The notes below the pieces were generated by a model, which made no database searches, was not told the origin of the DNA, and saw only the letters and a program-made list of their open reading frames with translations. Positions 9,767-18,525 of a DNA stretch of 37,937 nucleotides are shown here, in pieces (within the stretch, counting starts at the first letter, position 1; each line of letters begins with the position of its first letter). The DNA comes from Gilliamella sp. wkB308 (GTDB lineage Bacteria > Pseudomonadota > Gammaproteobacteria > Enterobacterales > Orbaceae), in contig NZ_LZGN01000005.1 of the NCBI RefSeq assembly GCF_001690185.1, forward strand, positions 1-37,937, written 5' to 3'. The position numbers were made by a program, and so were the translations under genes.

Positions 9767-10579
9767 ATGCCTGAATTACCCGAAGTGGAGACAAGTCGCC
9801 TAGGTATTTTGCCTTATTTAAAAGGGCAAACTATAAAGCAAATAGTGGTTAGGCAACCTAAATTACGTTGGCCAGTTGATGAACTCATTCATTGTTCTCA
9901 TGGAGAAGTCATATTAGATGTTAAGCGACGAGCAAAATATTTGCTAATACAACTAACGCATAATTGGATTATCATTCACTTGGGAATGTCAGGAAGTTTG
10001 CGAATTTTATGCGATCAGCAGCAGGAAGTAGCAAAGCATGATCATATCGATTTGGTTTTAGAAAATGGTGTTGTATTACGTTATACTGATCCAAGGCGTT
10101 TTGGTTCATGGCTATGGGCAAATTCGCTTGAAGAGGTCTCTCAATTAAAACATTTGGGGCCTGAGCCTTTGAGTGACGCATTTTCAGCAGAATATCTATT
10201 GGCGAAAGCGAAAAATCGTCAAATACCTATTAAAAGTTGGATTATGGATAATCATATTGTGGTTGGTGTAGGAAATATCTATGCATCAGAATCGTTGCAT
10301 ATGGCAAAAATCAATCCCAATCGAAAAGTGAATTCATTACAATTAGCCGAGTTTGAAAGATTAGTTTTAGCTATCAAGCAAGTTCTGACTAAATCGATCA
10401 AACAAGGTGGAACGACACTAAAAGACTTTCTTCAATCTAATGGAAAGCCCGGTTATTTTGCACAAAAATTACAAGTATATGGGCGAGAAGGTCAAGAATG
10501 TTATAATTGTCAGACCGTAATAAAATCGCAAAAAATAGGTCAGCGGAATACTTTTTTTTGTGATAATTGTCAAAAATAG
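9767..10579 (+). CDS. mutM: MutM, formamidopyrimidine-DNA glycosylase
   Basis: A 270-residue bifunctional glycosylase/AP lyase that removes 8-oxoguanine and Fapy lesions. It starts with the invariant PELPEVE, in which P2 is the nucleophile and E3 assists catalysis. K57, the GVGNIYASE motif with N170, and the C-terminal zinc finger (C245, C248, C265, C268, with R260 in QRNTFFC) are all present, so the enzyme should be active. Its ribosome binding site AGGTGA at 9755-9760 overlaps the mrcB TAG stop, which suggests translational coupling to mrcB. Pairing with mrcB is not the E. coli arrangement. Confidence 0.97.
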   Translation: MPELPEVETSRLGILPYLKGQTIKQIVVRQPKLRWPVDELIHCSHGEVILDVKRRAKYLLIQLTHNWIIIHLGMSGSLRILCDQQQEVAKHDHIDLVLENGVVLRYTDPRRFGSWLWANSLEEVSQLKHLGPEPLSDAFSAEYLLAKAKNRQIPIKSWIMDNHIVVGVGNIYASESLHMAKINPNRKVNSLQLAEFERLVLAIKQVLTKSIKQGGTTLKDFLQSNGKPGYFAQKLQVYGREGQECYNCQTVIKSQKIGQRNTFFCDNCQK

Positions 10580-10970
10580 TAAAATCAAGTGGATACTTAC
10601 TTTGTCAAAACGATAAATGTGTTAATCAACACGGTAGGCTAAAACATCTTTTCAGACAGTTTGAAAATTTTTAATTTTAAAACAATTGTTTTTCTTTTTT
10701 TGATAACTCAAGAATTAAATTTGCATAACCAATCTTTTTAACAAAAAAAGCGTTAAAATTATATTAACCTTTTTATTCCATATACTATAGACTTGTTATT
10801 TAATATCAGCTATCTTTCTTAATGAAAAAGTATTTAGAAATTGTTGAAATATAAATATTGCCATTTTTAAGTGATAATGATCGTATGTTTTAGTTTTTAT
10901 TACTTTTCTCCAACTACTAATATATAGTGAATCTAACGTAGTGATTTATGTTTAATTTAAGGAATTTAAG
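10580..10970. other. Intergenic region mutM-tolB (391 bases)
   Basis: This is AT-rich with no convincing reading frame, tRNA or GC-rich terminator. A TATACT at 10781-10786 could be a -10 element, but no good -35 is placed ahead of it. AAGGA at 10959-10963 is the tolB ribosome binding site. tolQRA, which precede tolB in most relatives, are not here. I see nothing else that I can support. Confidence 0.5.
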
Positions 10971-12284
10971 ATGATCAAATACGCCTCTCGCTTTTTGATA
11001 ATTTGTTCTATATTTTTATTTGCTTTAATCAGTAATAGTTGGGCAGATAATACAGGGATTCAAATAAATATTACTGAAGGTGTGAGTACCGCAAAGCCTA
11101 TTGCTGTTTCACCATTTAAATGGACAGGATCGGGAGAACCACCTCAAATCATTGAAAATATTATTGCATCAGATTTACGCAATAGCGGTAAGTTTAATCC
11201 AATCGATATCGCAAGTATGCCACAAAAACCGACAACAGCATCTGAAGTTAATTCTGCTGTATGGAAAAATCTTGGCGTTTCAGCTGTTGTTGTCGGTTCA
11301 ATTCAACCTGATGCTTCAGGGAAATACCACATTACTTACCAATTAGTAGACACCGTTGATAAGCCAGGTGCTATTTTGGCTGAAAACCAATTTACAATAA
11401 GTCAACGTTGGGTGCGTTTGGCTGCACATTCGGCAAGTGATGAGATATTTGAATCACTTACTGGAATTAAAGGGGCCTTTAGAACACGCATCGCTTATGT
11501 TGTAGAGACAAATAGAGGACCGTACACGCATGAATTAAGAGTGTCTGACTATGATGGTTATGATCAAGTAACCGTTCATCGTTCTAAAGCCCCACTTATG
11601 TCACCAACTTGGTCTCCAGATGGTAAAAAATTAGCGTTTGTTACTTTCGAAAGTGGAAATTCTGCATTGGTCATGAAAAATTTAGAAAATGGCGCCATTG
11701 AAACCGTTGCTTCTTTCCCTCGGCATAATGGAGCTCCTGCATTTTCGCCAGATGGTACAAAGTTGGCATTCGCACTTTCTAAAGATGGTAATTTAAATAT
11801 TTATATTAAAGATTTAAGTTCTAAACAACTTACTCAAATTACAACTGGTCGAAGTAATAATACTGAACCTTCTTGGATGCCAGATAGTCAAACCATTGTT
11901 TATACGTCAGATCAAGCAGGACGCCCACAACTTTACAGTATCAATATAAATGGTGGTACACCTCAAAGATTAACATGGGATAATACTCAAAATCAGAATG
12001 CGCGCGTTTCTCCAGATGGATCGTTTATTGCAATGATTTCAACCAACAATGGTGAACAACACATCACGAAATATGATATGGCAACCAAAACCTACCAAAG
12101 ATTGACAGATACATTTTTGGATGAGACTCCAAGTATTGCGCCAAATGGTACCATGATTATTTATAGTTCGACGAAAGGATTAGGATCGATTTTAAATCTT
12201 GTTTCGACTGATGGCTTTTTTAAAGCTGAATTACCCGTGTCAGATGGACAAGTGAAATTTCCATCTTGGTCACCTTATTTATAA
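10971..12284 (+). CDS. tolB: TolB, periplasmic beta-propeller of the Tol-Pal system
   Basis: A 437-residue periplasmic protein that binds Pal and, through its N-terminus, TolA; it contributes to outer membrane constriction at division and is exploited by colicins. A signal peptide (cleavage after SWA, about residue 25) is followed by the TolB N-terminal domain (about 30-160) and a six-bladed propeller of WD40-like repeats, seen as repeated [40 protein letters not shown] and [10 protein letters not shown] motifs. AAGGA lies 7 bases before the ATG. pal and cpoB follow, but tolQ, tolR and tolA are missing upstream, so TolB is expressed from its own promoter here. Confidence 0.96.
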   Translation: MIKYASRFLIICSIFLFALISNSWADNTGIQINITEGVSTAKPIAVSPFKWTGSGEPPQIIENIIASDLRNSGKFNPIDIASMPQKPTTASEVNSAVWKNLGVSAVVVGSIQPDASGKYHITYQLVDTVDKPGAILAENQFTISQRWVRLAAHSASDEIFESLTGIKGAFRTRIAYVVETNRGPYTHELRVSDYDGYDQVTVHRSKAPLMSPTWSPDGKKLAFVTFESGNSALVMKNLENGAIETVASFPRHNGAPAFSPDGTKLAFALSKDGNLNIYIKDLSSKQLTQITTGRSNNTEPSWMPDSQTIVYTSDQAGRPQLYSININGGTPQRLTWDNTQNQNARVSPDGSFIAMISTNNGEQHITKYDMATKTYQRLTDTFLDETPSIAPNGTMIIYSSTKGLGSILNLVSTDGFFKAELPVSDGQVKFPSWSPYL

Positions 12285-12369
12285 ATTACTGTCGAAATTG
12301 ATAAATTAATTTGATAAATATTCAATTTATACTGAAGATTTAAGTAATATAATATATCAACTTTATTTC

Positions 12370-12404
12370 CCAACTGGTAACAAATCATATTTGAAATCAG
12401 TTGG
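12370..12404 (+). repeat. Nested stem-loop in the pal leader
   Basis: CCAACTG at 12370-12376 pairs with CAGTTGG at 12398-12404. Inside, CAAAT at 12381-12385 pairs with ATTTG at 12389-12393 around a three-base loop. The result is a two-stage hairpin with a 4x4 internal loop in the 172-base tolB-pal gap. No T-run follows, so it is not a standard terminator. It may stabilise the pal mRNA or mark a processing site; this is inference. Confidence 0.55.
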
Positions 12405-12456
12405 ATCGGCTAAATATAAATATTAATTTATTTAAAAACACAAAGGAGTTATTACA

Positions 12457-12936
12457 ATGCAATTCTCTAAATATCTTAAGGTAGCAGCTATAGCTTTACC
12501 ATTAATTGCTTTGACAGCATGTTCTTCTAAAAATGGTACAGACGCGAATGGTAATTTTAGCGATACTTTAACAAGAGAAGACCGTGCTTTGCTTGAAAGA
12601 TTACAACAACAAGAAATGAATACAGTCTATTTCGATTTTGATAAATATAATGTTAAACCTGAATATAATCGCATGTTAGATGTTCATGCAGGTTTCTTAC
12701 GTGCTCATACTTCAATGAAAGTTGTGATTCAAGGGCATGCTGATGAACGAGGAACACCAGAATATAATATCGCACTTGGTGAACGTCGTGCTGTAGCAGT
12801 TGCTTCTTATCTACAAGCGAATGGTGTCTCTTCTAGCCAAATGCTTATAAGATCATTTGGTAAAATGCAACCTGCCGTATTAGGTCATGACGAAGCTGCG
12901 TATGCTAAAAATCGTCGAGCAGTTGTTGTCTATTAA
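12457..12936 (+). CDS. pal: Pal, peptidoglycan-associated lipoprotein
   Basis: A 159-residue outer membrane lipoprotein that tethers the outer membrane to peptidoglycan and cycles with TolB. A signal peptide with lipobox LTAC puts the lipid on C22. The OmpA-like peptidoglycan-binding domain occupies about 50-155, with [14 protein letters not shown], the [16 protein letters not shown] motif and the conserved ALGERRA helix. A strong AAGGAG at 12443-12448 lies 8 bases before the ATG, so translation should be high. It follows tolB after 172 bases and precedes cpoB, separated by a terminator-like palindrome. Confidence 0.97.
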   Translation: MQFSKYLKVAAIALPLIALTACSSKNGTDANGNFSDTLTREDRALLERLQQQEMNTVYFDFDKYNVKPEYNRMLDVHAGFLRAHTSMKVVIQGHADERGTPEYNIALGERRAVAVASYLQANGVSSSQMLIRSFGKMQPAVLGHDEAAYAKNRRAVVVY

Positions 12937-12947
12937 TAATATTTCAT

Positions 12948-12977
12948 AACGGCTGAATATTCAGCCGTTAATTTTTT
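12948..12977 (+). terminator. Terminator or attenuator between pal and cpoB
   Basis: AACGGCTGAAT at 12948-12958 and ATTCAGCCGTT at 12959-12969 form a perfect 22-base palindrome, followed by AATTTTTT. As RNA this gives a GC-containing stem followed by a U-run, an intrinsic terminator. Because cpoB starts 19 bases further on, it probably acts as a partial terminator that lowers cpoB relative to pal. Confidence 0.75.
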
Positions 12978-12995
12978 CATATTGAGTTTTCATTT

Positions 12996-13730
12996 ATGCA
13001 TAAAAAAATAATCACATCACTCATATTACTTTTGTTTACCGGTTACGGTTATGCAGCAAGTAATGCTGAATTAGAAAGAATGATACAAGCACAAGGACAG
13101 TTATTGATTGAGAGTCAGCAAAAGATTAGTGATTTACAATCGGATGTGGATACCTTACGTGGTCAATTGGAAGATACTAAATATCAACTTAATCAGACTA
13201 TTGAACGTCAAAAGATGATTTTACAACAGATGACTAATGGTACCGAATTCTCATCAAATCAAACTAACAACTCATCTAATCAATTAGCATCACAAACTAC
13301 CCAAACTGATTCTAGTGCAACTTCATCCAATTTAATAAATTGGACAACCACCGGAAATGATAAAACCGATTATAATTTTATTATGCAATTTATTAGTGAT
13401 GCTAATCAAAGTAATGAACTCATTTTAGCTTTTAAAAAGTTTTTAGAAACTTACCCAAAGTCAATCTATCGTGCTAATGTGAATTATTGGCTTGGTCAGG
13501 TTTATTATAAGCAAGGTAAAAAGGATGATGCGACGTTTCATTATGCAACGGTGGTGAAGGATTTTGCAAACTCAGCGAAAGCACCAGATAGTCTTTATAA
13601 AGTAGGCTTGATTTTACTTGAAAAAGGAGATAAGAAGAATGCTAAAGCTGTTTTTCAACAAGTAGTCAATAAATACCCTAAAGATAAAAATGCGGTTAAC
13701 CTTGCCAAAAAGAAACTCGCTTCACTTTAG
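12996..13730 (+). CDS. cpoB: CpoB (YbgF), Tol-associated cell division coordinator
   Basis: A 244-residue periplasmic protein that in E. coli links PBP1b activity with Tol-driven outer membrane constriction. A signal peptide ends near YGYAA. A coiled coil (about 24-75, rich in Q/E/L heptads) mediates trimerisation. A serine/asparagine/threonine-rich linker (about 80-112) leads to a C-terminal TPR domain (about 120-244) with WLGQVYYKQGKKDDA and LLEKGDKKNAKAVF helices. It follows pal after a terminator-like palindrome and precedes tRNA-Lys, as in E. coli. PBP1b, its known partner, is also encoded nearby (7417-9756). Confidence 0.93.
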   Translation: MHKKIITSLILLLFTGYGYAASNAELERMIQAQGQLLIESQQKISDLQSDVDTLRGQLEDTKYQLNQTIERQKMILQQMTNGTEFSSNQTNNSSNQLASQTTQTDSSATSSNLINWTTTGNDKTDYNFIMQFISDANQSNELILAFKKFLETYPKSIYRANVNYWLGQVYYKQGKKDDATFHYATVVKDFANSAKAPDSLYKVGLILLEKGDKKNAKAVFQQVVNKYPKDKNAVNLAKKKLASL

Positions 13731-13776
13731 ACAAAACGTATGAAAAACCAGCTTTTGAAAAAAAGCCTTAAGAAAA

Positions 13777-13816
13777 GGGTTGCATTACCTAATAATTATA
13801 AGTAATATAGCAACCC
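13777..13816 (+). repeat. Hairpin ahead of tRNA-Lys
   Basis: GGGTTGC at 13777-13783 and GCAACCC at 13810-13816 are perfect inverted repeats, with TTAC at 13785-13788 and GTAA at 13802-13805 extending the stem inside. No T-run follows. It could end or process the cpoB transcript, or overlap the tRNA promoter, since TTGCAT (13780) and TAATAT (13803) lie 17 bases apart. The function is unproven. Confidence 0.5.
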
Positions 13817-13866
13817 GAAATTGCTTGTACCTATAGCAAAAAAGGTGCAAAGCGTCTCTTCATAAT

Positions 13867-13942
13867 GGGTTGTTAGCTCAGTCGGTAGAGCAGCGGACTT
13901 TTAATCCGTTTGTCGAGCGTTCGAATCGCTCACGACCCACCA
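13867..13942 (+). tRNA. tRNA-Lys (TTT)
   Basis: A 76-nt cloverleaf. GGGTTGT at 13867-13873 pairs with ACGACCC at 13932-13938, followed by discriminator A and an encoded CCA at 13940-13942. The anticodon loop ACTTTTAAT carries TTT and the T arm contains GTTCGAATC. It follows cpoB as the lysT cluster does in E. coli, but only one tRNA is present here instead of a cluster. Confidence 0.97.
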
Positions 13943-14372
13943 CTTTCTCTCTTTTAAGATCAAGTTAGAAATCAATTGAATTTAACAAATCTTAGTGAGC
14001 ATGTTTATCAGAAATAATATCAAATCATTATTTTGTTAAGCTAAGAAGATTGGTTAACACAACAAACGGGTTAGCGAATTAAGTTTATTGATTAAATTTT
14101 CTCGATTTTAAAGCAATCTATTATTGCTGCCTATCTTTAAACTAAATACAGAGACTCGCTTTCTAATTAATTATACTCAAACCGAAATTCATTTAAATAA
14201 CCATTAAATAACGCTTAATTTCAGTCAGATTTTAATATTCTTTGTCGCAATATTTTTATAAAACAGAAAATAAGTTGTAAGTGTAAATAATAATTATTAT
14301 CATATTTATTGTTGCTTTAACTTTAACCAACTGAAACATATTATAATAAAACGATAAAAGATAGGAAAAACA
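13943..14372. other. Intergenic region tRNA-Lys to TonB receptor (430 bases)
   Basis: This is an AT-rich stretch without a supported gene. Apart from the Fur-like palindrome at 14285-14303, I see no tRNA, terminator with a good stem, or conserved small ORF. Confidence 0.5.
14285..14303. promoter_or_regulatory. Fur-like box upstream of the siderophore receptor
   Basis: ATAATAATTATTAT at 14287-14300 is a perfect 14-base palindrome, extended by CAT, and resembles the Fur consensus built from NAT repeats (GATAATGATAATCATTATC). It lies about 70 bases before the start of a TonB-dependent siderophore receptor, a gene class normally repressed by Fe-Fur. The AT-rich background lowers certainty. Confidence 0.55.
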
Positions 14373-16487
14373 ATGAAATTAAGTCATCACTTCGCTATTT
14401 TGGGGCTAATAAGTACAACACCCTTTGTTAGCGCTCAAGATAAAATAGACGATGTCGCGAACATCGAAACAATGAAGGTTGTTGCCAACATTACCGATAT
14501 CAATGACCAGCGAATAAAAAAATCATCAACCGCGACAAAAATGCCATTTGATATTAAAGACATTCCTCAATCCATTAATTCCGTGAACATTGAACAAGAA
14601 AAAATTTTTGGGCAAAATGATTTAAGTGTAATCGTCAATAAATTACCTGGTGTTGATGCTACTTATGATATGCGAGATGAAGGCATAAAAATACGTGGTT
14701 TTTCAGCAAGTTCTGGCGATATTTATCGAGATGGTGTCCGTGCAAGTGGGCAAGTCAGGCAAAGTACTGCCAATATTGAACGTGTGGAAATATTAAAAGG
14801 TCCCGCTTCGGTGCTCTATGGACGTGGTTCCGGTGGAGGAATGATAAATATGATTAGTAAACAAGCTAATTTTGATTCACCTACTGTTTTAAGCTTACGT
14901 AGTGGTTCATGGGATAAATATGGCGGTATGGTAGATATTAATCATGTTGTCGATGAGAAACTAGCGATCCGAATGACGGTTGATCATCAATCAGAAAAAA
15001 GTTTTCGCAAAGGAATTAAACAAAGAGACACCATGGTATCGCCAAGTATACTCTATGATAATTTAGACGGGTTTAATTGGTTAGTACAATATACTCATGA
15101 TCACCTATGGCGTAAACCAGACCGAGGACCCGCTTACTATAATTTACCAAAAGGGGTTTCAATTAAAACAGCCTATGCGCATCCTGATGATTACGTGAAA
15201 GATAATTTTAAATCATTACGTTCGGTGATAGGTTTTGAATTTAATGATGATTGGTCACTAAAATTAACTAACCTATATCGTCAAGCAAGTCAAAATTTTG
15301 ACCATATTTATGGTGGTGATTATTGCCATTTAAATGGCAAAACAAATAGTGGAAAAACTTGTAACTATGCAGGAAAACTACAATTTCGACGAGCTTGGCA
15401 AGAAACTGATAATAAAACCTATAGTAATACATTCGATGTAATAGGCAAATTTACTACAGCAAGTATCGGTCATGATATGTTAGTCGGCATTGAATATAAT
15501 ATTGAAAAACGCCAACCTAGATTAGCATTAACCAGTGTTTACCCTGAGGTCGTTGATCCTTACCATCCTCACTGGAATTCTAAAAAACCACATTACAATA
15601 AGCTAAATACTAAAACGAATCATAAAGCGACTTCAAAAGGGATTTACTGGCAAGATTTAATTAGTTTTACATCACAATGGAAATTGTTGATGGGTTTACG
15701 CTATGACAATTACGAATTTGCATCAGATGATAAAATTAAACATCAAAGTCGTTCATATAATGGTCACTCGTTAAGCCCTAGAATCGGTTTAATTTGGCAA
15801 CCTGTCGAATCGCAAAGTTTTTATGCTTCCTATAGTAAAAATTTTGCACCTTATGGTGGACGAGGATTGATTACCATTTCAACGGATTCAAAAACGGTTT
15901 ACGATAATAAACCGCAATATTCAAGGCAATATGAAATAGGCGTAAAAAGTGATTGGTTAGATGATAAATTATCTTCTCAAATTGCACTTTACAATCTTGA
16001 ACTATATAACGTTCGTTATCAACCCGATGCGGTGAACGATCCTTATAATTGGCAGGTTAAAGGCAGTGACCGTAGTCAAGGTATCGAGCTTAGCATCATC
16101 GGACAATTAGCACCAAAATGGTACATTAACAGTGGTATTGGTTATCAGCAAGCTAAAGTTCATAAAGATAAAAAAATGCCAATTAATCAAGGTAAATATT
16201 TGCCCAATACATCTAAGCATAGCGGTTACTTAAATATACGTTATTTACCTTACGAAAATTGGTTTACTGAAGTTGAGGTTAATTATAAAGGATCAATGTT
16301 TAATGATGATAAAAATCAATTTAAACGTCCTGGGTATGTTGTATGGAATGCTGCAATAGGTTATCAATCTTCTTCTTTTGAAATGACTTTTGCAGTAACG
16401 AATTTATTAGGAAAAGAATATTGGCGTTCAAGTAGTATGCCGGGCACACCTAGAGCCGTATTGTTAACTGCAAGTTACAAATTATAA
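14373..16487 (+). CDS. TonB-dependent siderophore receptor
   Basis: A 704-residue outer membrane ferric-siderophore receptor. The signal peptide ends near FVSAQ (about residue 22). A probable TonB box lies around IETMKVVA. The plug domain (about 55-165) shows DIPQSINSVN, LPGVDATYD, IKIRGFSASSGDIYRDGVR, IERVEILKGPASVLYGRGSGGGMINMISK. The barrel (about 180-704) contains the usual late motifs SRQYEIGVKSDWLDDKL and GIELSIIGQL and ends in a terminal aromatic/Leu strand (VLLTASYKL). The plug resembles the catecholate/hydroxamate receptor family (Fiu/FhuE type), but I cannot fix the ligand. It stands alone without transporter or biosynthesis genes, behind a Fur-like site. Confidence 0.9.
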   Translation: MKLSHHFAILGLISTTPFVSAQDKIDDVANIETMKVVANITDINDQRIKKSSTATKMPFDIKDIPQSINSVNIEQEKIFGQNDLSVIVNKLPGVDATYDMRDEGIKIRGFSASSGDIYRDGVRASGQVRQSTANIERVEILKGPASVLYGRGSGGGMINMISKQANFDSPTVLSLRSGSWDKYGGMVDINHVVDEKLAIRMTVDHQSEKSFRKGIKQRDTMVSPSILYDNLDGFNWLVQYTHDHLWRKPDRGPAYYNLPKGVSIKTAYAHPDDYVKDNFKSLRSVIGFEFNDDWSLKLTNLYRQASQNFDHIYGGDYCHLNGKTNSGKTCNYAGKLQFRRAWQETDNKTYSNTFDVIGKFTTASIGHDMLVGIEYNIEKRQPRLALTSVYPEVVDPYHPHWNSKKPHYNKLNTKTNHKATSKGIYWQDLISFTSQWKLLMGLRYDNYEFASDDKIKHQSRSYNGHSLSPRIGLIWQPVESQSFYASYSKNFAPYGGRGLITISTDSKTVYDNKPQYSRQYEIGVKSDWLDDKLSSQIALYNLELYNVRYQPDAVNDPYNWQVKGSDRSQGIELSIIGQLAPKWYINSGIGYQQAKVHKDKKMPINQGKYLPNTSKHSGYLNIRYLPYENWFTEVEVNYKGSMFNDDKNQFKRPGYVVWNAAIGYQSSSFEMTFAVTNLLGKEYWRSSSMPGTPRAVLLTASYKL

Positions 16488-16502
16488 CCAATAAAGGGAT
16501 AA

Positions 16503-16576
16503 AAGCGGACTGAAATAAAAATGCTCTATTGAATAATTGATGATAATATTTGTCTGATGAGTATTTCAATCCGCTT
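16503..16576. repeat. Long imperfect inverted repeat after the TonB receptor
   Basis: AAGCGGAcTGAAATA at 16503-16517 is complementary to TATTTCAaTCCGCTT at 16562-16576, with one mismatch in 15 pairs and a 44-base loop. It lies 16 bases after the receptor stop. It may act as an unusual terminator or be a small non-autonomous repeat; no clear T-run follows on the plus strand. Confidence 0.55.
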
Positions 16577-16698
16577 ATTGTTTGGATAGTAGCAATATTT
16601 CAATTCATAAACGTTATTATTTATAAAAAAGCATGGTGAAATAAATGAATAATTTGTAGACTATGCCCATCATTTGTTTTTTGGCACCTATCTTATTT

Positions 16699-18237
16699 AT
16701 GAATTTATTAAAATCTTTAGCCACTGTAAGTTCAATGACAATGGTATCTCGAGTTTTAGGTTTTGTTCGAGATGCAATAATTGCACGTTTTTTTGGCGCA
16801 GGAATGGCTACCGATGCTTTTTTCGTAGCTTTTAAACTTCCTAATTTACTTAGACGAATATTTGCTGAAGGGGCCTTTTCACAAGCATTTGTCCCCATTT
16901 TGGCTGAATACAAAAATCAACAAGGGATTGAGGCAACACGAACTTTTATTGCGTATGTTGCTGGTTTATTAACATTAGTATTGGCTATCGTTACGTTAAT
17001 TGGGGTAATGACTGCTCCTTTTATCATTATGCTGACAGCGCCAGGTTTTATGCAGGAATCTATCGACAAATTTGAACTTGCAACCATCATGCTTCGCATC
17101 ACTTTCCCTTATATCTTTTTTATCTCGCTTGCTTCATTAGTTGGTGCCGTACTTAATACGTGGAATCGCTTTTCTGTTCCTGCTTTCGTGCCGACATTGC
17201 TTAATATTAGCATGATTGTATTTACGCTATTTTTAACGCCTTATTTTAATCCCCCAGTGCTGGCATTAGCTGTATCTGTTGTAGTGGGCGGCATTCTACA
17301 ATTGCTTTATCAACTTCCGACTTTAAAAAAGATAGGTATGCTAGTGTTACCCCGTATCAATTTAAAAGATAGTGGTGTATGGCGAGTTCTGAAACAAATG
17401 GGGCCTGCAATTTTAGGGGTATCTGTTGGGCAAATATCTCTAATCATTAATACCATTTTTGCTTCTTTCTTAATTTCGGGATCGGTTTCATGGATGTATT
17501 ATGCTGACCGATTAATGGAGTTCCCAGCTGGCGTACTGGGTGTTGCATTGGGTACCATTTTATTGCCATCATTAGCTAAAAGCTTTTCAAATGGTGATCA
17601 TAAACAATATTCTGAATTATTGGATTGGGGATTACGTCTCTGTTTTTTATTGGCTTTGCCAAGCACGGTCGCATTAGGTGTGATTTCTCGTCCACTCATC
17701 TCAACACTATTTGAATATGGGCAATTTACAATAAATGACACTTTAATGACACAACGTGCTTTAATAGCTTATTCTATCGGTTTACTTGGACTTATTCTAA
17801 TCAAAGTTTTGGCACCTGCTTTCTATTCCAGACAAGATATTAAGACACCTGTCAAAATTGCGATTGTCACATTAATTTTAACGCAACTAATGAATATAAT
17901 TTTTATTGGTCCACTACAACATGCTGGTCTTTCATTATCAATTGGGCTGGCAGCATGTTTTAATGCCGGATTATTATTTTGGCAATTACGTAAAAAGAAA
18001 CTTTATCAACCCCAGCCAGGTTGGTGTAAATTTTTAATTAAAATTGTTATAGCGGTACTATTAATGTCATTAGTATTATGGTTTGGATCGAAATTATTAC
18101 CAGATTGGTCAACCGGTTCAATGTTAATGCGAATAAGCCGTTTATTGTTATTGGTCACGGTAGGTATCGTTATCTATTTTGCATCATTGATTGCAATGGG
18201 GTTTAAAATTAAGCATTTCATTAAACGAATTGATTAA
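16699..18237 (+). CDS. murJ: MurJ, lipid II flippase
   Basis: A 512-residue polytopic MOP-superfamily flippase that moves lipid II across the inner membrane for PBPs such as PBP1b. About 14 membrane segments are seen. The N-terminal block [18 protein letters not shown] and the following [23 protein letters not shown] region are near-identical to enteric MurJ, with conserved arginines in the [13 protein letters not shown] part. I start it at ATG 16699, which aligns with the family start. An ATG at 16663 would add a hydrophobic [12 protein letters not shown] extension not typical of the family. Neither start has a clear Shine-Dalgarno. The gene appears to be a single transcription unit. Confidence 0.95.
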   Translation: MNLLKSLATVSSMTMVSRVLGFVRDAIIARFFGAGMATDAFFVAFKLPNLLRRIFAEGAFSQAFVPILAEYKNQQGIEATRTFIAYVAGLLTLVLAIVTLIGVMTAPFIIMLTAPGFMQESIDKFELATIMLRITFPYIFFISLASLVGAVLNTWNRFSVPAFVPTLLNISMIVFTLFLTPYFNPPVLALAVSVVVGGILQLLYQLPTLKKIGMLVLPRINLKDSGVWRVLKQMGPAILGVSVGQISLIINTIFASFLISGSVSWMYYADRLMEFPAGVLGVALGTILLPSLAKSFSNGDHKQYSELLDWGLRLCFLLALPSTVALGVISRPLISTLFEYGQFTINDTLMTQRALIAYSIGLLGLILIKVLAPAFYSRQDIKTPVKIAIVTLILTQLMNIIFIGPLQHAGLSLSIGLAACFNAGLLFWQLRKKKLYQPQPGWCKFLIKIVIAVLLMSLVLWFGSKLLPDWSTGSMLMRISRLLLLVTVGIVIYFASLIAMGFKIKHFIKRID

Positions 18238-18338
18238 ATGATTTTTCAAAATTTTATGATTAAACGAATTATAGTAAGCATTCCGCACAATTGAAGTAGA
18301 GGCTGTCTTTATGACTTAAATGCAATAATTTAATCTAG

Positions 18339-18360
18339 AATATTCAGTTGGTTGAATATT
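18339..18360. repeat. Hairpin between murJ and accD
   Basis: AATATTCA at 18339-18346 and TGAATATT at 18353-18360 form an 8-base perfect stem with a six-base loop. It is AT-rich and lacks a following T-run, so it is a weak candidate for ending the murJ transcript. Confidence 0.35.
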
Positions 18361-18525
18361 AAAATCAGCGTTAAAATGAAAAAATAAGATTGTTTGGTAA
18401 AAGAATATTTTTTACAAACAAGGTTAACAAATAAGATAAATTTAAAACAACTATTAAGAATTAGCACAAAGTATTATACAATAGCCCGATATTTTTCTAG
18501 AGTATAGCACAATGAGAGAATCATA

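Noticed and set aside
10871-10886. GTGATAATGATCGTAT upstream of tolB as a Fur box
   Set aside because: Only one half resembles the Fur consensus and tolB is not a normal Fur target.
18339-18360. Hairpin as the murJ terminator
   Set aside because: The stem is AT-rich and no T-run follows, so it is listed only as a repeat.
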